In this document: one piece after another, positions 51,599 to 60,185 of the stretch
Layout of the letters: each line of letters opens with the position of its first letter
Numbering within the stretch: the stretch's first letter is position 1
From: DATFQI01 sp963816955
Lineage (GTDB): Bacteria; Actinomycetota; Thermoleophilia; Solirubrobacterales; Solirubrobacteraceae
Direction of reading: 5' to 3'
DNA length: 64,000 nt
Assembly: GCA_963816955.1 (NCBI GenBank)
Contig: CAWFME010000010.1
Coordinates: 62,001 to 126,000 of the forward strand
Notes under the pieces: generated by a model
Told to the model about the DNA's origin: nothing
What the model saw: the letters and a program-made list of their open reading frames with translations, nothing else
Database searches by the model: none
Position numbers and translations under genes: made by a program

Positions 51599-52036
51599 AT
51601 GCCACGGCTGTTCACGATCGGCTACGAGCGCCTGCTCCCGCCCGAGCTCGTCAACGAGCTGCGCGTCGCCGGCGTCGAGCGGCTGATCGACGTCCGCTAC
51701 CGCGCGCAGTCCCGCCGCCCCGGGATGTCGAAGACCCGCCTCTCCGAGCTGCTCGCCGACCACGGGATCGCCTACGAGCACCGGCGCGCGCTCGGCACGC
51801 CGCCCGACATCCGCTGGTTCTTCAAGAACAAGCGCGAGGCCGAGGGCCGCGACGCCTTCCGCACGCACATCGAAGAGAACGCGTCCGAGGAGCTCGACGC
51901 GCTCGCCGCGGAGCTCGACCACGCGCCCGCCACGGTGCTCATGTGCCTCGAAGCCGAGCCCGAAGGCTGCCACCGGCGCGTCCTCGCCGAGCAGCTGCGC
52001 ACCAGGCGCCCGGACCTCGAGGTCGTCGACCTCTAG
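51599..52036 (+). CDS. DUF488-family protein
   Basis: A 145-residue DUF488 protein with the family marks FTIGYERLLPPELVNEL, LIDVRYRAQSRRPGMSKTRL, LGTPPDIRWFFK and MCLEAEPEGCHRRVLAEQL (a conserved Cys-His pair). DUF488 proteins occur near DNA-repair or defence genes, but their activity is not settled. The stop overlaps the convergent J-domain gene by 4 bases. Confidence 0.9.
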   Translation: MPRLFTIGYERLLPPELVNELRVAGVERLIDVRYRAQSRRPGMSKTRLSELLADHGIAYEHRRALGTPPDIRWFFKNKREAEGRDAFRTHIEENASEELDALAAELDHAPATVLMCLEAEPEGCHRRVLAEQLRTRRPDLEVVDL

Positions 52037-52617
52037 CCCCCGCGGGCGGCGCGGACGTGCTTCTCGATCGTCGCGGCGGTGTGCGGGCGCAGGTCGGCGA
52101 ACGTGTGGCGGCGGCCGCTGGTCATCTTCAGCTGCAGGGTCGCCACCTTCCGGCGGGGCCGCCGGGAGCGGAGCGCGACCTCGGCCACGTCGCGCAGCGG
52201 TGCGGCGCGCACGCGCGCGACCGGCGCGTCGTCGAGCAGCCACAGCAGGCGGCGGTCGGTGAGCGCGAGGATGGTCCGCGGGCTCGCCCAGGTGCTTGCG
52301 GGGGTCACCAGCCGGACACTCTCGCCGGCCGCGAGCGCCTCGAGCAGCTCGGGCCCGAGCGCCCGTCGCACCGCGGGCGTGAGCCCGGCGCCCTTCGACC
52401 GAGCCGGTGCCGCGGCGGGCCGCGGGCGGAGCGCCTGCGCCTCCCCCGCCCGCAGCAACTCGTAGGCCACGTTGATCTCGGCCATCCGCTCCTCCCCCGC
52501 CTCGCCGCGCCGGTCCGGGTGCCAGGCCTTCGCCAGGTCGCGGTAGGCGGCGGCGACCTCGTCGGCCGAGGCGCCGGGCGTCACGCCGAGCACGGAGAAC
52601 GGATCCACCGCCTCCAT
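52033..52617 (-). CDS. J-domain protein fused to a PH-like domain
   Basis: A 194-residue protein. Residues 5-60 are a DnaJ domain (PFSVLGVTPGASADEVAAAYRDLAKAWHPDRRG) with an intact HPD motif for DnaK stimulation. Residues about 90-190 form a bacterial-PH-like beta domain (TWASPRTILALTDRRLLWLLDD ... KVATLQLKMTSGRRHTFADL). It lacks the Gly/Phe and zinc regions of classical DnaJ. The PH-like part may bind lipid or protein and recruit DnaK there (inference). Confidence 0.8.
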   Translation of the reverse strand: MEAVDPFSVLGVTPGASADEVAAAYRDLAKAWHPDRRGEAGEERMAEINVAYELLRAGEAQALRPRPAAAPARSKGAGLTPAVRRALGPELLEALAAGESVRLVTPASTWASPRTILALTDRRLLWLLDDAPVARVRAAPLRDVAEVALRSRRPRRKVATLQLKMTSGRRHTFADLRPHTAATIEKHVRAARGG

Positions 52618-52634
52618 TGTGGCCGAGGCCTGAC

Positions 52635-52640
52635 TACAGT
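52635..52640 (+). promoter_or_regulatory. -10 element TACAGT before the sensor kinase
   Basis: TACAGT ends 6 bases before the GTG start of the kinase gene and lies in the 29-base divergent gap to the J-domain gene. It predicts a leaderless transcript for the kinase-receiver-kinase cluster. Confidence 0.5.
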
Positions 52641-52646
52641 CGGCCC

Positions 52647-54632
52647 GTGGAAGTCAGCCCGGACGACCAGGCGCTGGCCGCCGCCGCCCTCGTCGAGGGG
52701 CTGCGAGCGGACGCGCCGATCGGCTTCGCCGTGCACGACGAGCAGCTGCGCTTCCAGCTCGTCTCGCATTCGCTCGCGGAGATGAACGGCCGCCCGCCCG
52801 CCGAGCACCTCGGCCTGCGCGTGACCGACATCCTGCCGCCCGAGGTCGCCGGTCCCGCCGAGGCCATGCTGGCGGAGGTGCTCGACACGGGCGAGGCCCG
52901 GACGGGGATCGAGATCGACGGCACCACGCCAGGGACCCGCGGCGAAGCCCGGTCCTGGGTGGCCGGCTTCTACCCCATGTCCGTCGGCGAGCGCCGGCAC
53001 GTCGGCGTGGTCGTCGTCGACATCACCGACCGCCGCCGCGCCCAGGAGGCCCTGCGCGAGAGCGAGACGGAGCTGTCGGGCGCCCAGCGGATGGCCGGCG
53101 TCGGCTGGTGGACCTGGACGGCGACCCCGGAGACCGTCGTCTACGCGCCCGAGCTGCTGGACCTCATGGGCCGCGACCCGGCGCTCGGCGGCACGCCGCA
53201 GTCGCGGGACCAGCTCGTGATGGCCGAGCCGAGCGAGCTCGACTCCGTACGCGAGGACGCGCTGGCCTCGCTCGCGACGGGGCGGCCGTTCTTCCGCCGC
53301 TTCCGCGCCCGCCACGCCGACGGCCGGCTGCGCCTGCTGGAGGCGCGCGCCGACGTCGTCCACGACGCCGGCGGCAACCCCGTCGGCCTGCAGGGCTTCG
53401 TCCAGGACGTCACGGAGCTCGCTCGCGCCGAGCAGCGCCAGCGCGCGATCGCCGCGCTCGGCCATCACGCGCTCGAGGGCCGCGACCTCGACGCGCTGCT
53501 CCAGCACGCCGTGGACGCGGTCGGGCGCGAGTTCGGCACCGACGGCGTCGCCGCGCTCGAGCTCCTCCCCGGCGGCCAGCGGGCGCTCGTGCGCGCCCTG
53601 TCGGGTCTCGAGACGACCGAGGAGGCGCCCGTGATCCCGGTCCATCCCGGCGGCATCGTCGAGCGCGCGCTGAGGCGCCGCGAAGCCGTCGTGGTCGGCG
53701 ACCTGCTCGGCGACACCGACCTCGAGATGACGCCGCTCGAGCGCGAGACCGGCGTCCGCAGCGCCGCCGTGGTCGTCATCGACGGCCGCCAGCACCCGTT
53801 CGGCGTGCTGGGCGCGATGTCCGAGCGGCCGGACCACTTCAGCCACGAGGACAGCGCGTTCCTGACGGCGATCGCGAACGTGCTCGCCGACGCGGTCGAG
53901 CGCCGCGCCGCCGAGGCCGAGATCGCCGAGATCTCCGCCGCCCGCGGCCGCCTCGTGGCGCAGGCCATCGACGCGGAGGACCGCGCCCGCCGCAGCATCT
54001 CCGAGGCCCTGCACGACGGCGCGCTGCAGGAGCTGCTGGCCGTGCGCAACGAGCTGTTCGCGATGACCGGCCGCGGCGGCGACGACGCCGCGCTCGCCGC
54101 GACGCAGGAGCGCCTCACCGCGATCGTCGTCCGGCTGCGCGACGTGATGAGCGCCCTCCACCCCACGATGCTCCAGTACGGCGGCCTGGAGGCGGCGCTG
54201 CTGGCGGTCGTCGAGCAGGAGCGCGGCGCCGGCGAGTTCGAGGCGCACGTGACCGTGGACCCGGCCGCCGCGGGCCTGCGCGACGAGCTGCTGCTCTCGC
54301 TCGCGCGCGAGCTGCTGGCCAATGCCTCTCGCCACTCGCGCGCGGACCGCGTCGACGTCGGCGTGCACAAGGAGCCGGATGCGATCCTGCTCCGCGTCAG
54401 CGACGACGGCGTCGGCTTCGCCCCCGGGCGGGTCGAGCAGGCGCTCGCCGGCGGCGCGATCGGCATCGCGTCGTGCCGCGAGCGCGCCGAGGCGGTCGGC
54501 GGGATCCTGACCGTGCGATCCGCGCCCGGAGCGGGGACCCTCGCGCTGGCCCGGATTCCGCTCGCCGCGAATCCGGTGGGCGCCGACCGGGTAGGAATCT
54601 CCCATCTTGATGAGGAGTCCGATCGGGCATGA
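52647..54632 (+). CDS. PAS-PAS-GAF sensor histidine kinase (NarX/DegS-like HisKA_3)
   Basis: A 661-residue cytoplasmic kinase. The first PAS-like domain is at about 10-125 (IGFAVHDEQLRFQLVSHSLAEMNG), the second at about 145-265, GAF at about 270-430 (LDALLQHAVDAVGREFG), HisKA_3 at about 445-520 with phospho-acceptor His in SEALHDGALQELL, and the HATPase at about 550-650 (ARELLANASRHSRADRV, DDGVGF). No membrane segment, so the ligand is intracellular. It is paralogous to the kinase at 55059, with the receiver gene between them. Confidence 0.92.
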   Translation: MEVSPDDQALAAAALVEGLRADAPIGFAVHDEQLRFQLVSHSLAEMNGRPPAEHLGLRVTDILPPEVAGPAEAMLAEVLDTGEARTGIEIDGTTPGTRGEARSWVAGFYPMSVGERRHVGVVVVDITDRRRAQEALRESETELSGAQRMAGVGWWTWTATPETVVYAPELLDLMGRDPALGGTPQSRDQLVMAEPSELDSVREDALASLATGRPFFRRFRARHADGRLRLLEARADVVHDAGGNPVGLQGFVQDVTELARAEQRQRAIAALGHHALEGRDLDALLQHAVDAVGREFGTDGVAALELLPGGQRALVRALSGLETTEEAPVIPVHPGGIVERALRRREAVVVGDLLGDTDLEMTPLERETGVRSAAVVVIDGRQHPFGVLGAMSERPDHFSHEDSAFLTAIANVLADAVERRAAEAEIAEISAARGRLVAQAIDAEDRARRSISEALHDGALQELLAVRNELFAMTGRGGDDAALAATQERLTAIVVRLRDVMSALHPTMLQYGGLEAALLAVVEQERGAGEFEAHVTVDPAAAGLRDELLLSLARELLANASRHSRADRVDVGVHKEPDAILLRVSDDGVGFAPGRVEQALAGGAIGIASCRERAEAVGGILTVRSAPGAGTLALARIPLAANPVGADRVGISHLDEESDRA

Positions 54633-54639
54633 TCGCCTG

Positions 54640-55062
54640 GTGCTCAACGGTTCCGGGACCGGCGCTCTGACGCGCCGGGTATACATCGCCGACGACCACG
54701 AGGGCTATCGCTCCGGGGTCGCGCGACTGGTCGCCGAGCACCCTGCCCTCGAAGTCGTGGGACAGGCCGCCGACGGCGAGCAGGCGCTCGCCGGGATCCT
54801 CGACTGCCAGCCCGACGTCGCGCTGCTCGACGTGCGGATGCCCGGCATCAACGGGATCGAGGTCTGCCGCCGGCTGCAGGCGATCGGCACGGCCCAGAAC
54901 GTCCGCGTCGTGCTGATCACGGGCACGCCCGACCCCGTCCTGAGCACCCAGGCGGCCGAGGCCGGCGCCGTCGCGCTGCTGGGCAAGGAGACGCCGCCCA
55001 ACACGATCGCGGCGCAGCTGCTGGCGGCGGCCGAGGGCCGCGTCGGCTGGTCCGTGGAGTGA
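54640..55062 (+). CDS. Stand-alone response-regulator receiver protein
   Basis: A 140-residue receiver domain. Acidic pair Asp18-Asp19 (IADDH), phosphorylation site Asp64 (LLDVRMPG), Thr94 (LITGT) and Lys116 (LGKE) are all present. NarL-type regulators normally continue into a LuxR helix-turn-helix, but this protein ends soon after the receiver. So output must be through protein contact. An ATG at 54607 is an alternative start overlapping the kinase gene. It overlaps the second kinase by 4 bases. Confidence 0.9.
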   Translation: MLNGSGTGALTRRVYIADDHEGYRSGVARLVAEHPALEVVGQAADGEQALAGILDCQPDVALLDVRMPGINGIEVCRRLQAIGTAQNVRVVLITGTPDPVLSTQAAEAGAVALLGKETPPNTIAAQLLAAAEGRVGWSVE

Positions 55063-56960
55063 GCGGGCCGGCCGGCGACGTCGCGGCCGCGCTGATCGAC
55101 GCCCTCCAGCCCGGCTCGGGGATCGGCGTCGCCATCCACGACGAGGACCTGCGCGTCCTCGTCATCTCCCCCTCGCTGGCCGAGCTCTCGGGCACCGCGC
55201 CCGGCGCGCAGCTCGGCCGCCGGCTGACGGAGGCGCTGCCGGGCGAGGTCGGCGAGGTCGCGGAGGCCTCGCTGCGGGCCGTCGCCGCCTCCCGCGAGCC
55301 CCTGCTGCGCCTGGAGCCGGCCGTGGAGGCCGGCCGCCAGCGCGGCTGGCTGATCCACGTCTACCCGGTCGAGTACGGCGGCCGCGAGCTCGTGGCGGTG
55401 ATCGCGCTCGACGTCACGGAGAGCCGGCGCGCCCACGAGGTGCTGCAGCTCACACGCGAGCGGCTGGCCACGGCCCAGCGGATGGCCCGCGTGGGCTCGT
55501 GGAGCTGGGACGTGAAGGGCGACCGCTGGCAGTGGTCGGACGAGCTCTACCGGATCGCCGGCCTCAGCCCGGCCGGCTCCCCGCCGGACCTGCGAACCCT
55601 TCTGCGCTCGATCCCCGAGGATCACCAGGACGCCTTCATGGCGATCACCGCCAAGGCCCTCCGCGACGGGCTCCCCTACGAGATCCGCTTCCCGGTCGTG
55701 TTGCCCGACGGCCGCCGCCGCATCGTGCGCGGGCGCGGCGTGCCCGTCCGCGGCGAGAGCGGCGCGGTGGAGCGCATCCACGGCTACGCGCAGGACGTGA
55801 CGGAGCTCGCCCGGGCGGAGAGCCAGCAGCGCGCCGCGGCCGGGCTCGGCCGGCTCGCGCTCAGCGGCGTGACGTTCGAGGTGCTGCTGCGCGAGGCCGC
55901 CGACACCGCCGCCCGCGAGCTCGGCCTGGACTTCGCCGGCGTCGCGCAGCGGCGGGAGGAGGGCGGCCCGCTCGTCGTGACCGCGCTCAGCGGTGGCGGC
56001 ACGCCCGCCGGCCGCGTCGGCCAGGACGTCGGCGAGGCATCCTTGAGCGACCGCGTCATCCGCAGCGGCGAGACGGTGATCGTCGACGACTGGGCCGCGG
56101 ACCCCGACCTGCCGCGGCCGGTGCTGAGCACGGAGCTGGGCGTGCGCAGCAGCGTCGCGGTCCCGATCGGCCCGCGCGAGGCGCCGATCGGCGTGATCTC
56201 GGGCCACTCCTCCTCCCCCGGGCGCGTGAGCGCCGACGACGCCGCGTTCATGGTCGCGGTCGCCAACGTGCTCGCGTCGGCCTCCACCCGGCTGGGCTCG
56301 GAGGCGGAGGTGGCCGCGCAGTCGGAGGCGCGCGGGCGGCTGGTGGCGCTCGCGCTCGACGCGGAGGACCGCGCGCGCCGCGGCATCTCGGAGGCGCTGC
56401 ACGACGGCCCGCTGCAGGACCTGCTGGCGCTCGGCCACGACATCGCGCGCCTGCAACCCGCGGCCGACGGCGATGACGAGCACCTCCGCCGCGTTCGCGA
56501 CGGCCTCGCGCGCGCGGTCACGCAGATCCGCGACGTGATGCTCGACCTGCACCCCGTCCAGCTGCAGGTCGGCGGGCTGGAGTCGGCCCTGAGCGCGATC
56601 TGCGCGCAGCATGCTGCGTCGGCCGGCTACGACTGCTCCGTCGCGATCGACCCCGCCGCGGCCGGCCGCCGCGACGAGCTCGTGCTCTCATTGGGTCGCG
56701 AGCTGCTGCGCAACGCCGCCAAGCACGCCGGGGCGAGCCGGGTCGACGTCCTGGTCGGGCTCGAGGCGGGCGCCGTGCGGCTCGAGGTCATCGACGACGG
56801 CCAGGGCATCGCCCCGGACCGGCTGGCCGCGGCGCTCGGTGAGGGCCACATCGGGCTGGCCTCCAGCCGCGAGCGCGCGGAGGCGATCGGCGGCGCCTTC
56901 CGGGTCGGCGCGCGCGACGACGGCCGGCCCGGGACCCAAGCGGTCGCGCTGCTCCCGTGA
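55059..56960 (+). CDS. PAS-PAS-GAF sensor histidine kinase (second paralogue)
   Basis: A 633-residue kinase with the same domain order as the 52647 gene. PAS-like IGVAIHDEDLRVLVISPSLAEL comes first, then a second PAS (SWSWDVKGDRWQWSDELYRIAG), a GAF (FEVLLREAADTAARELG), HisKA_3 with His in SEALHDGPLQDLL, and the HATPase (GRELLRNAAKHAGASRV, DDGQGI). It overlaps the receiver by 4 bases (GTGA), so both kinases and the receiver are one transcription unit. Confidence 0.92.
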   Translation: MSGPAGDVAAALIDALQPGSGIGVAIHDEDLRVLVISPSLAELSGTAPGAQLGRRLTEALPGEVGEVAEASLRAVAASREPLLRLEPAVEAGRQRGWLIHVYPVEYGGRELVAVIALDVTESRRAHEVLQLTRERLATAQRMARVGSWSWDVKGDRWQWSDELYRIAGLSPAGSPPDLRTLLRSIPEDHQDAFMAITAKALRDGLPYEIRFPVVLPDGRRRIVRGRGVPVRGESGAVERIHGYAQDVTELARAESQQRAAAGLGRLALSGVTFEVLLREAADTAARELGLDFAGVAQRREEGGPLVVTALSGGGTPAGRVGQDVGEASLSDRVIRSGETVIVDDWAADPDLPRPVLSTELGVRSSVAVPIGPREAPIGVISGHSSSPGRVSADDAAFMVAVANVLASASTRLGSEAEVAAQSEARGRLVALALDAEDRARRGISEALHDGPLQDLLALGHDIARLQPAADGDDEHLRRVRDGLARAVTQIRDVMLDLHPVQLQVGGLESALSAICAQHAASAGYDCSVAIDPAAAGRRDELVLSLGRELLRNAAKHAGASRVDVLVGLEAGAVRLEVIDDGQGIAPDRLAAALGEGHIGLASSRERAEAIGGAFRVGARDDGRPGTQAVALLP

Positions 56961-56978
56961 ACCGCGGCGCTCCCCCGC

Positions 56979-58760
56979 CTAGCGCGCCAGCGCGCCGGCC
57001 ACCTCGCGCCACCAGGCCCGCTCGCCGGAGCCCTCCGCGCGCGCCAGGCGGCGGCGGACCACCTGCTGCAACTCGCCGGCCGGGCCGATCGCCAGCAGCG
57101 GTCCCGTGATCGCGTAGCGGCCGTCGTCGAGCAGCACGAGCGCGCCCGGCTCGTCGCGCCGCGTGCGCAGCTGGTCGACGACGATCTTGCCCCCGATCAC
57201 GGTCGGCCGCGACATGTCCCCGTCGTCCTCCTGCCACGGGCGCACCGTGGTCACCGACGGGCGGCTGCGCGGCTTGGGACGCGGCCGCTCGCGCACGCCG
57301 AGTGGGCCCGTGCGCCAGCGCTTGAGCAGCTCGCGGAACTCCACCGCCGCCTCCTGGCGGACGATCACGTGCAGCTGGTCGCCGGCCTCGACGACGGTCG
57401 AGCCGCGCGGCGGGATCGCCCGCTCGCCGCGCACCATCACGTTCAGCAGCGCCTCGCGCGGCAGCCCGAGCTCGCGCACCGCGTGGCCGACCACGGCGTC
57501 GCCGTCGCGGACGGGGAACTGGATCACCTCCGCCCCGAGCCGGTTGAGCAGGACGGGCTCCACGAGCGGCGCCGGGATCGCGGCCTCGTCGGACTGCACC
57601 CCGAGCAGCCGTGCGAGCGGCTCGATCGTGGCGCCCTGGAGCACGGTCGAGAGCAGCACGACGAAGAACGTGACGTTGAAGATCGTCAGCCCGCCGTCGA
57701 TCCCCTCCGTCACCGCGAAGGTGGCGAACACGACGGGGATCGCGCCGCGCAAGCCGGCCCAGCCGAGCACGATCCGCTCCCCCACGCTGAACCCCTGGCC
57801 GACGGTGACGAGCAGCGTCGCCAGCGGGCGCGCGAACACCGCGGTGGCGACCGCGATCGCCGTGCCCTCGAGCGCGATGTCGCCGAGGTCGTCCGGGAAC
57901 ACGAGCAGGCCGAGGATCAGGAACAGCGCGAGCTGCGCGATCCAGGCCATGCCGTCGTGGAAGGTGACGATCGTCCGCCGCGCTGGCGTGGTCGCCGTGC
58001 CGAGGACCAGGCCGGCGAGGTAGACCGCCAGGAAGCCCGAGCCGTGCAGCGTGTCGGCCGCGCCGTAGGCGAGCGCGGCCGTGGCGATCGAGGCGACGGG
58101 GTACAGGCCGGCGGACGGCAGGCGCACGTTGCGCATCCACAGCACCGACACGGCGCCGATCGCCAGCCCCACCACCAGGCCGATCGAGAGCTCCTCGACA
58201 GCGAGCAGGAGCGCGTCCGGCAGGCCGAAGGACGAGTCCTGGATCGCCTCGATGCAGCCGATCACGAGCAGGATCGCGATCGGGTCGTTGATGCCCGACT
58301 CGCCCTCCAGCGTGCGCGCGAGGCGGCGCCGCAGCGTTGACCCGCGCAGCACCGCGAACACGGCCGCGGCATCGGTCGCGGCCACGGTCGAGCCCAGCAG
58401 CAGCGCCGGCAGCGGGTCGAGGTCGAGGATCAGCGCGGCCGCGACGGCGGTCAGGGCAGCGGTGCCGAGCGTGCCGAGCGTGGCGAGGATGATCGACGTC
58501 TTCAGCACGGGCCGGATCTCCTCGAACCCGCTCGAGAGCCCACCCTCGAAGAGGATCAGCGCCACGGCGACGATGCCCGCCTGGCGGGCCAGCTCGAAGT
58601 CGTCGAAGTCGATCCAGCCGAGCCCGTCGGTGCCGATCAGCATCCCTAGGCCGAGCACCAGCACGAGGCCGGGCAGGCGCAGGCGGCCCGCCGCGAGGGA
58701 GGCCACGAGACCCGCCGCCAGCAGGAGGCCGGTGAACAGGAGGAGCCGACCCTCGTCCAA
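56979..58760 (-). CDS. Potassium/proton antiporter (CPA family) with RCK-C domain
   Basis: A 593-residue protein. About 12 membrane segments span residues 5-390, with the ion-site pair ATDAAAVF near 128 and GESGINDPIAILL near 153. A cytoplasmic RCK-C domain follows at about 410-490 (IQFPVRDGDAVVGHAVRELGLP). A further C-terminal domain at about 520-593 (GGKIVVDQLRTRRDEPGALV) resembles the tail of NhaP2/CvrA antiporters. It would exchange K+ (or Na+) for protons. The start was set at the first ATG. Confidence 0.9.
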   Translation of the reverse strand: MDEGRLLLFTGLLLAAGLVASLAAGRLRLPGLVLVLGLGMLIGTDGLGWIDFDDFELARQAGIVAVALILFEGGLSSGFEEIRPVLKTSIILATLGTLGTAALTAVAAALILDLDPLPALLLGSTVAATDAAAVFAVLRGSTLRRRLARTLEGESGINDPIAILLVIGCIEAIQDSSFGLPDALLLAVEELSIGLVVGLAIGAVSVLWMRNVRLPSAGLYPVASIATAALAYGAADTLHGSGFLAVYLAGLVLGTATTPARRTIVTFHDGMAWIAQLALFLILGLLVFPDDLGDIALEGTAIAVATAVFARPLATLLVTVGQGFSVGERIVLGWAGLRGAIPVVFATFAVTEGIDGGLTIFNVTFFVVLLSTVLQGATIEPLARLLGVQSDEAAIPAPLVEPVLLNRLGAEVIQFPVRDGDAVVGHAVRELGLPREALLNVMVRGERAIPPRGSTVVEAGDQLHVIVRQEAAVEFRELLKRWRTGPLGVRERPRPKPRSRPSVTTVRPWQEDDGDMSRPTVIGGKIVVDQLRTRRDEPGALVLLDDGRYAITGPLLAIGPAGELQQVVRRRLARAEGSGERAWWREVAGALAR

Positions 58761-58779
58761 GTCTGAGATCCTGCCCTAA

Positions 58780-59547
58780 ATGAGAGTCCTGGGCGTTCGG
58801 CATCCCGGCGGTGGCACCTGCGGCCTGCTCGCGGAGCGCTGCGAGCTCGACGGCCACGAGCTCGTGGAGTGGATCCCGGGCGCCGGCGAGCCGATCCCCG
58901 CCGCGCTCGCCGAGCTCGACGCGATCGCCGTGTTCGGCGGTGGGATGAACGTGCGCGACGCGGATCGGCTGCCGTGGATGCGGGCGGAGATCGAGCTGCT
59001 GCGCGACGCGCTGCAGGACGGCATCCCCGTCCTCGGCGTCTGCCTCGGCGCGCAGCTGCTGGCGACCGCGGCCGCCGCGGAGGTGCGCCGCAGCCCGTCG
59101 CCCGAGATCGGCTGGTTCGACGTCGCGCGCACGGAGGAGGGCGAGCGCGACCCGCTGCTGGGCGAGCTGCCGCAGCGCTTCCTCGCTTACGAGTGGCACT
59201 CCTACGCGTTCGCGCTCCCGGCCGGCTCGGTCGAGCTGGCGCGCAGCGCCGCCTGCCCGCAGGCGTTCCGGCTCGGCGAGCAGGCGTGGGGCGTGCAGTT
59301 CCACCCCGAGGTCGTGCCGGAGATCGTGCGCGAGTGGGCGCTGGACTACCGCAGCGACCCGGACGCGATCGCGATGGGCTTCGACCCGCCCGCGCACATC
59401 GCCGAGGCGGAGGAGCGGCTGCCCGCCTGGATGGAGATCGGGCGCACGCTCTTCGACGCGTTCCTCACAGCAGCGTCTGCTGCGCCTCGGGCTCCGCTGG
59501 CGGCGGTGGCTCGATCAGCTCCGGACCCTCCACGCCGGCGCGGTTGA
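58780..59547 (+). CDS. Class I glutamine amidotransferase-like protein
   Basis: A 255-residue protein with a GATase1 core. The nucleophile Cys is in LGVCLGAQLLA near 90, and His/Glu are in QFHPEVVPE near 170. It resembles GMP-synthase-like amidotransferases that act as gamma-glutamyl hydrolases or subunits without a fused partner domain. The last 25 residues (AASAAPRAPLAAVARSAPDPPRRRG) overlap the convergent SRAP gene by 83 bases and are low-complexity. Substrate unknown. Confidence 0.87.
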   Translation: MRVLGVRHPGGGTCGLLAERCELDGHELVEWIPGAGEPIPAALAELDAIAVFGGGMNVRDADRLPWMRAEIELLRDALQDGIPVLGVCLGAQLLATAAAAEVRRSPSPEIGWFDVARTEEGERDPLLGELPQRFLAYEWHSYAFALPAGSVELARSAACPQAFRLGEQAWGVQFHPEVVPEIVREWALDYRSDPDAIAMGFDPPAHIAEAEERLPAWMEIGRTLFDAFLTAASAAPRAPLAAVARSAPDPPRRRG

Positions 59548-60172
59548 CGGCCGGGTTGGCCGGCCGCGCCGTCGTGCGCGCGGCCGCCAGCGGCGCGAGC
59601 AGCTCGGCGTCATCGGCGCCCGCCAGCCACGCGGCCTCCTCGTCCGGGCCGGCGAGCACCACCGGCATCCGGTCGTGGACCGGCGCGCAGACCTCGTTGG
59701 CGGCCGTGGTGAGGATCGTCGCCGAGGTGATCCAGTCCTCGCCGATCCTGGCGAACCCGAACAGGCCGGCGAACGCGAACGGCTCGCCGTCGTCGACCGT
59801 GTAGCGGAACGGGACGCGCGGCTGCTTGGGGTTCTCGGAGCGCAGCCACTCGTACCAGCCGTCGGCGACCACGAGGCAGCGCCGGTCAGGTCGCGCGTAG
59901 AGGTCCGCGAACGGCTTCTTGGACGCGACCGTCTCGCTGCGGGCGTTGATCGGCTCGCGCTGCTTGCCGAGCTGCGTCGCCCAGCCGGGCACGAGGCCCC
60001 AGCGTGCGGCGCGCATCGTCCGCTCGCCCTCCTTCTCGGAGACGACCGCGATCTGCTCGGTCGGGCAGACGTTGAAGCGCCCGAGCACGGCGTCGTCGGG
60101 GTCCATCGACACGTCGAAGCGCTGCGCGATCCCGTGGCCGTCGATCTTCGTCAGCGTGAAGCGCCCGCACAT
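59465..60172 (-). CDS. SRAP/HMCES-type abasic-site DNA-protein crosslink protein
   Basis: A 235-residue SRAP (DUF159) protein. It starts MCGRF, so Cys2 becomes the N-terminal catalytic cysteine after Met removal. NARSET, WYEW (catalytic Glu region) and HDRMPVVL (His) are the other active-site parts. It shields abasic sites in single-stranded DNA by forming a thiazolidine crosslink. A TAGCCT -10 box lies 7 bases before the ATG, reusing the stop codon of lysE. Confidence 0.94.
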   Translation of the reverse strand: MCGRFTLTKIDGHGIAQRFDVSMDPDDAVLGRFNVCPTEQIAVVSEKEGERTMRAARWGLVPGWATQLGKQREPINARSETVASKKPFADLYARPDRRCLVVADGWYEWLRSENPKQPRVPFRYTVDDGEPFAFAGLFGFARIGEDWITSATILTTAANEVCAPVHDRMPVVLAGPDEEAAWLAGADDAELLAPLAAARTTARPANPAVNRAGVEGPELIEPPPPAEPEAQQTLL

Positions 60173-60179
60173 GCCATAG

Positions 60180-60185
60180 AGGCTA
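60180..60185 (-). promoter_or_regulatory. -10 element TAGCCT overlapping the LysE stop codon
   Basis: On the minus strand TAGCCT begins with the TAG stop of the LysE gene and ends 7 bases before the SRAP ATG. It parallels the arrangement at 34465-34470. It suggests that the SRAP gene can be transcribed independently and leaderless. Confidence 0.4.
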
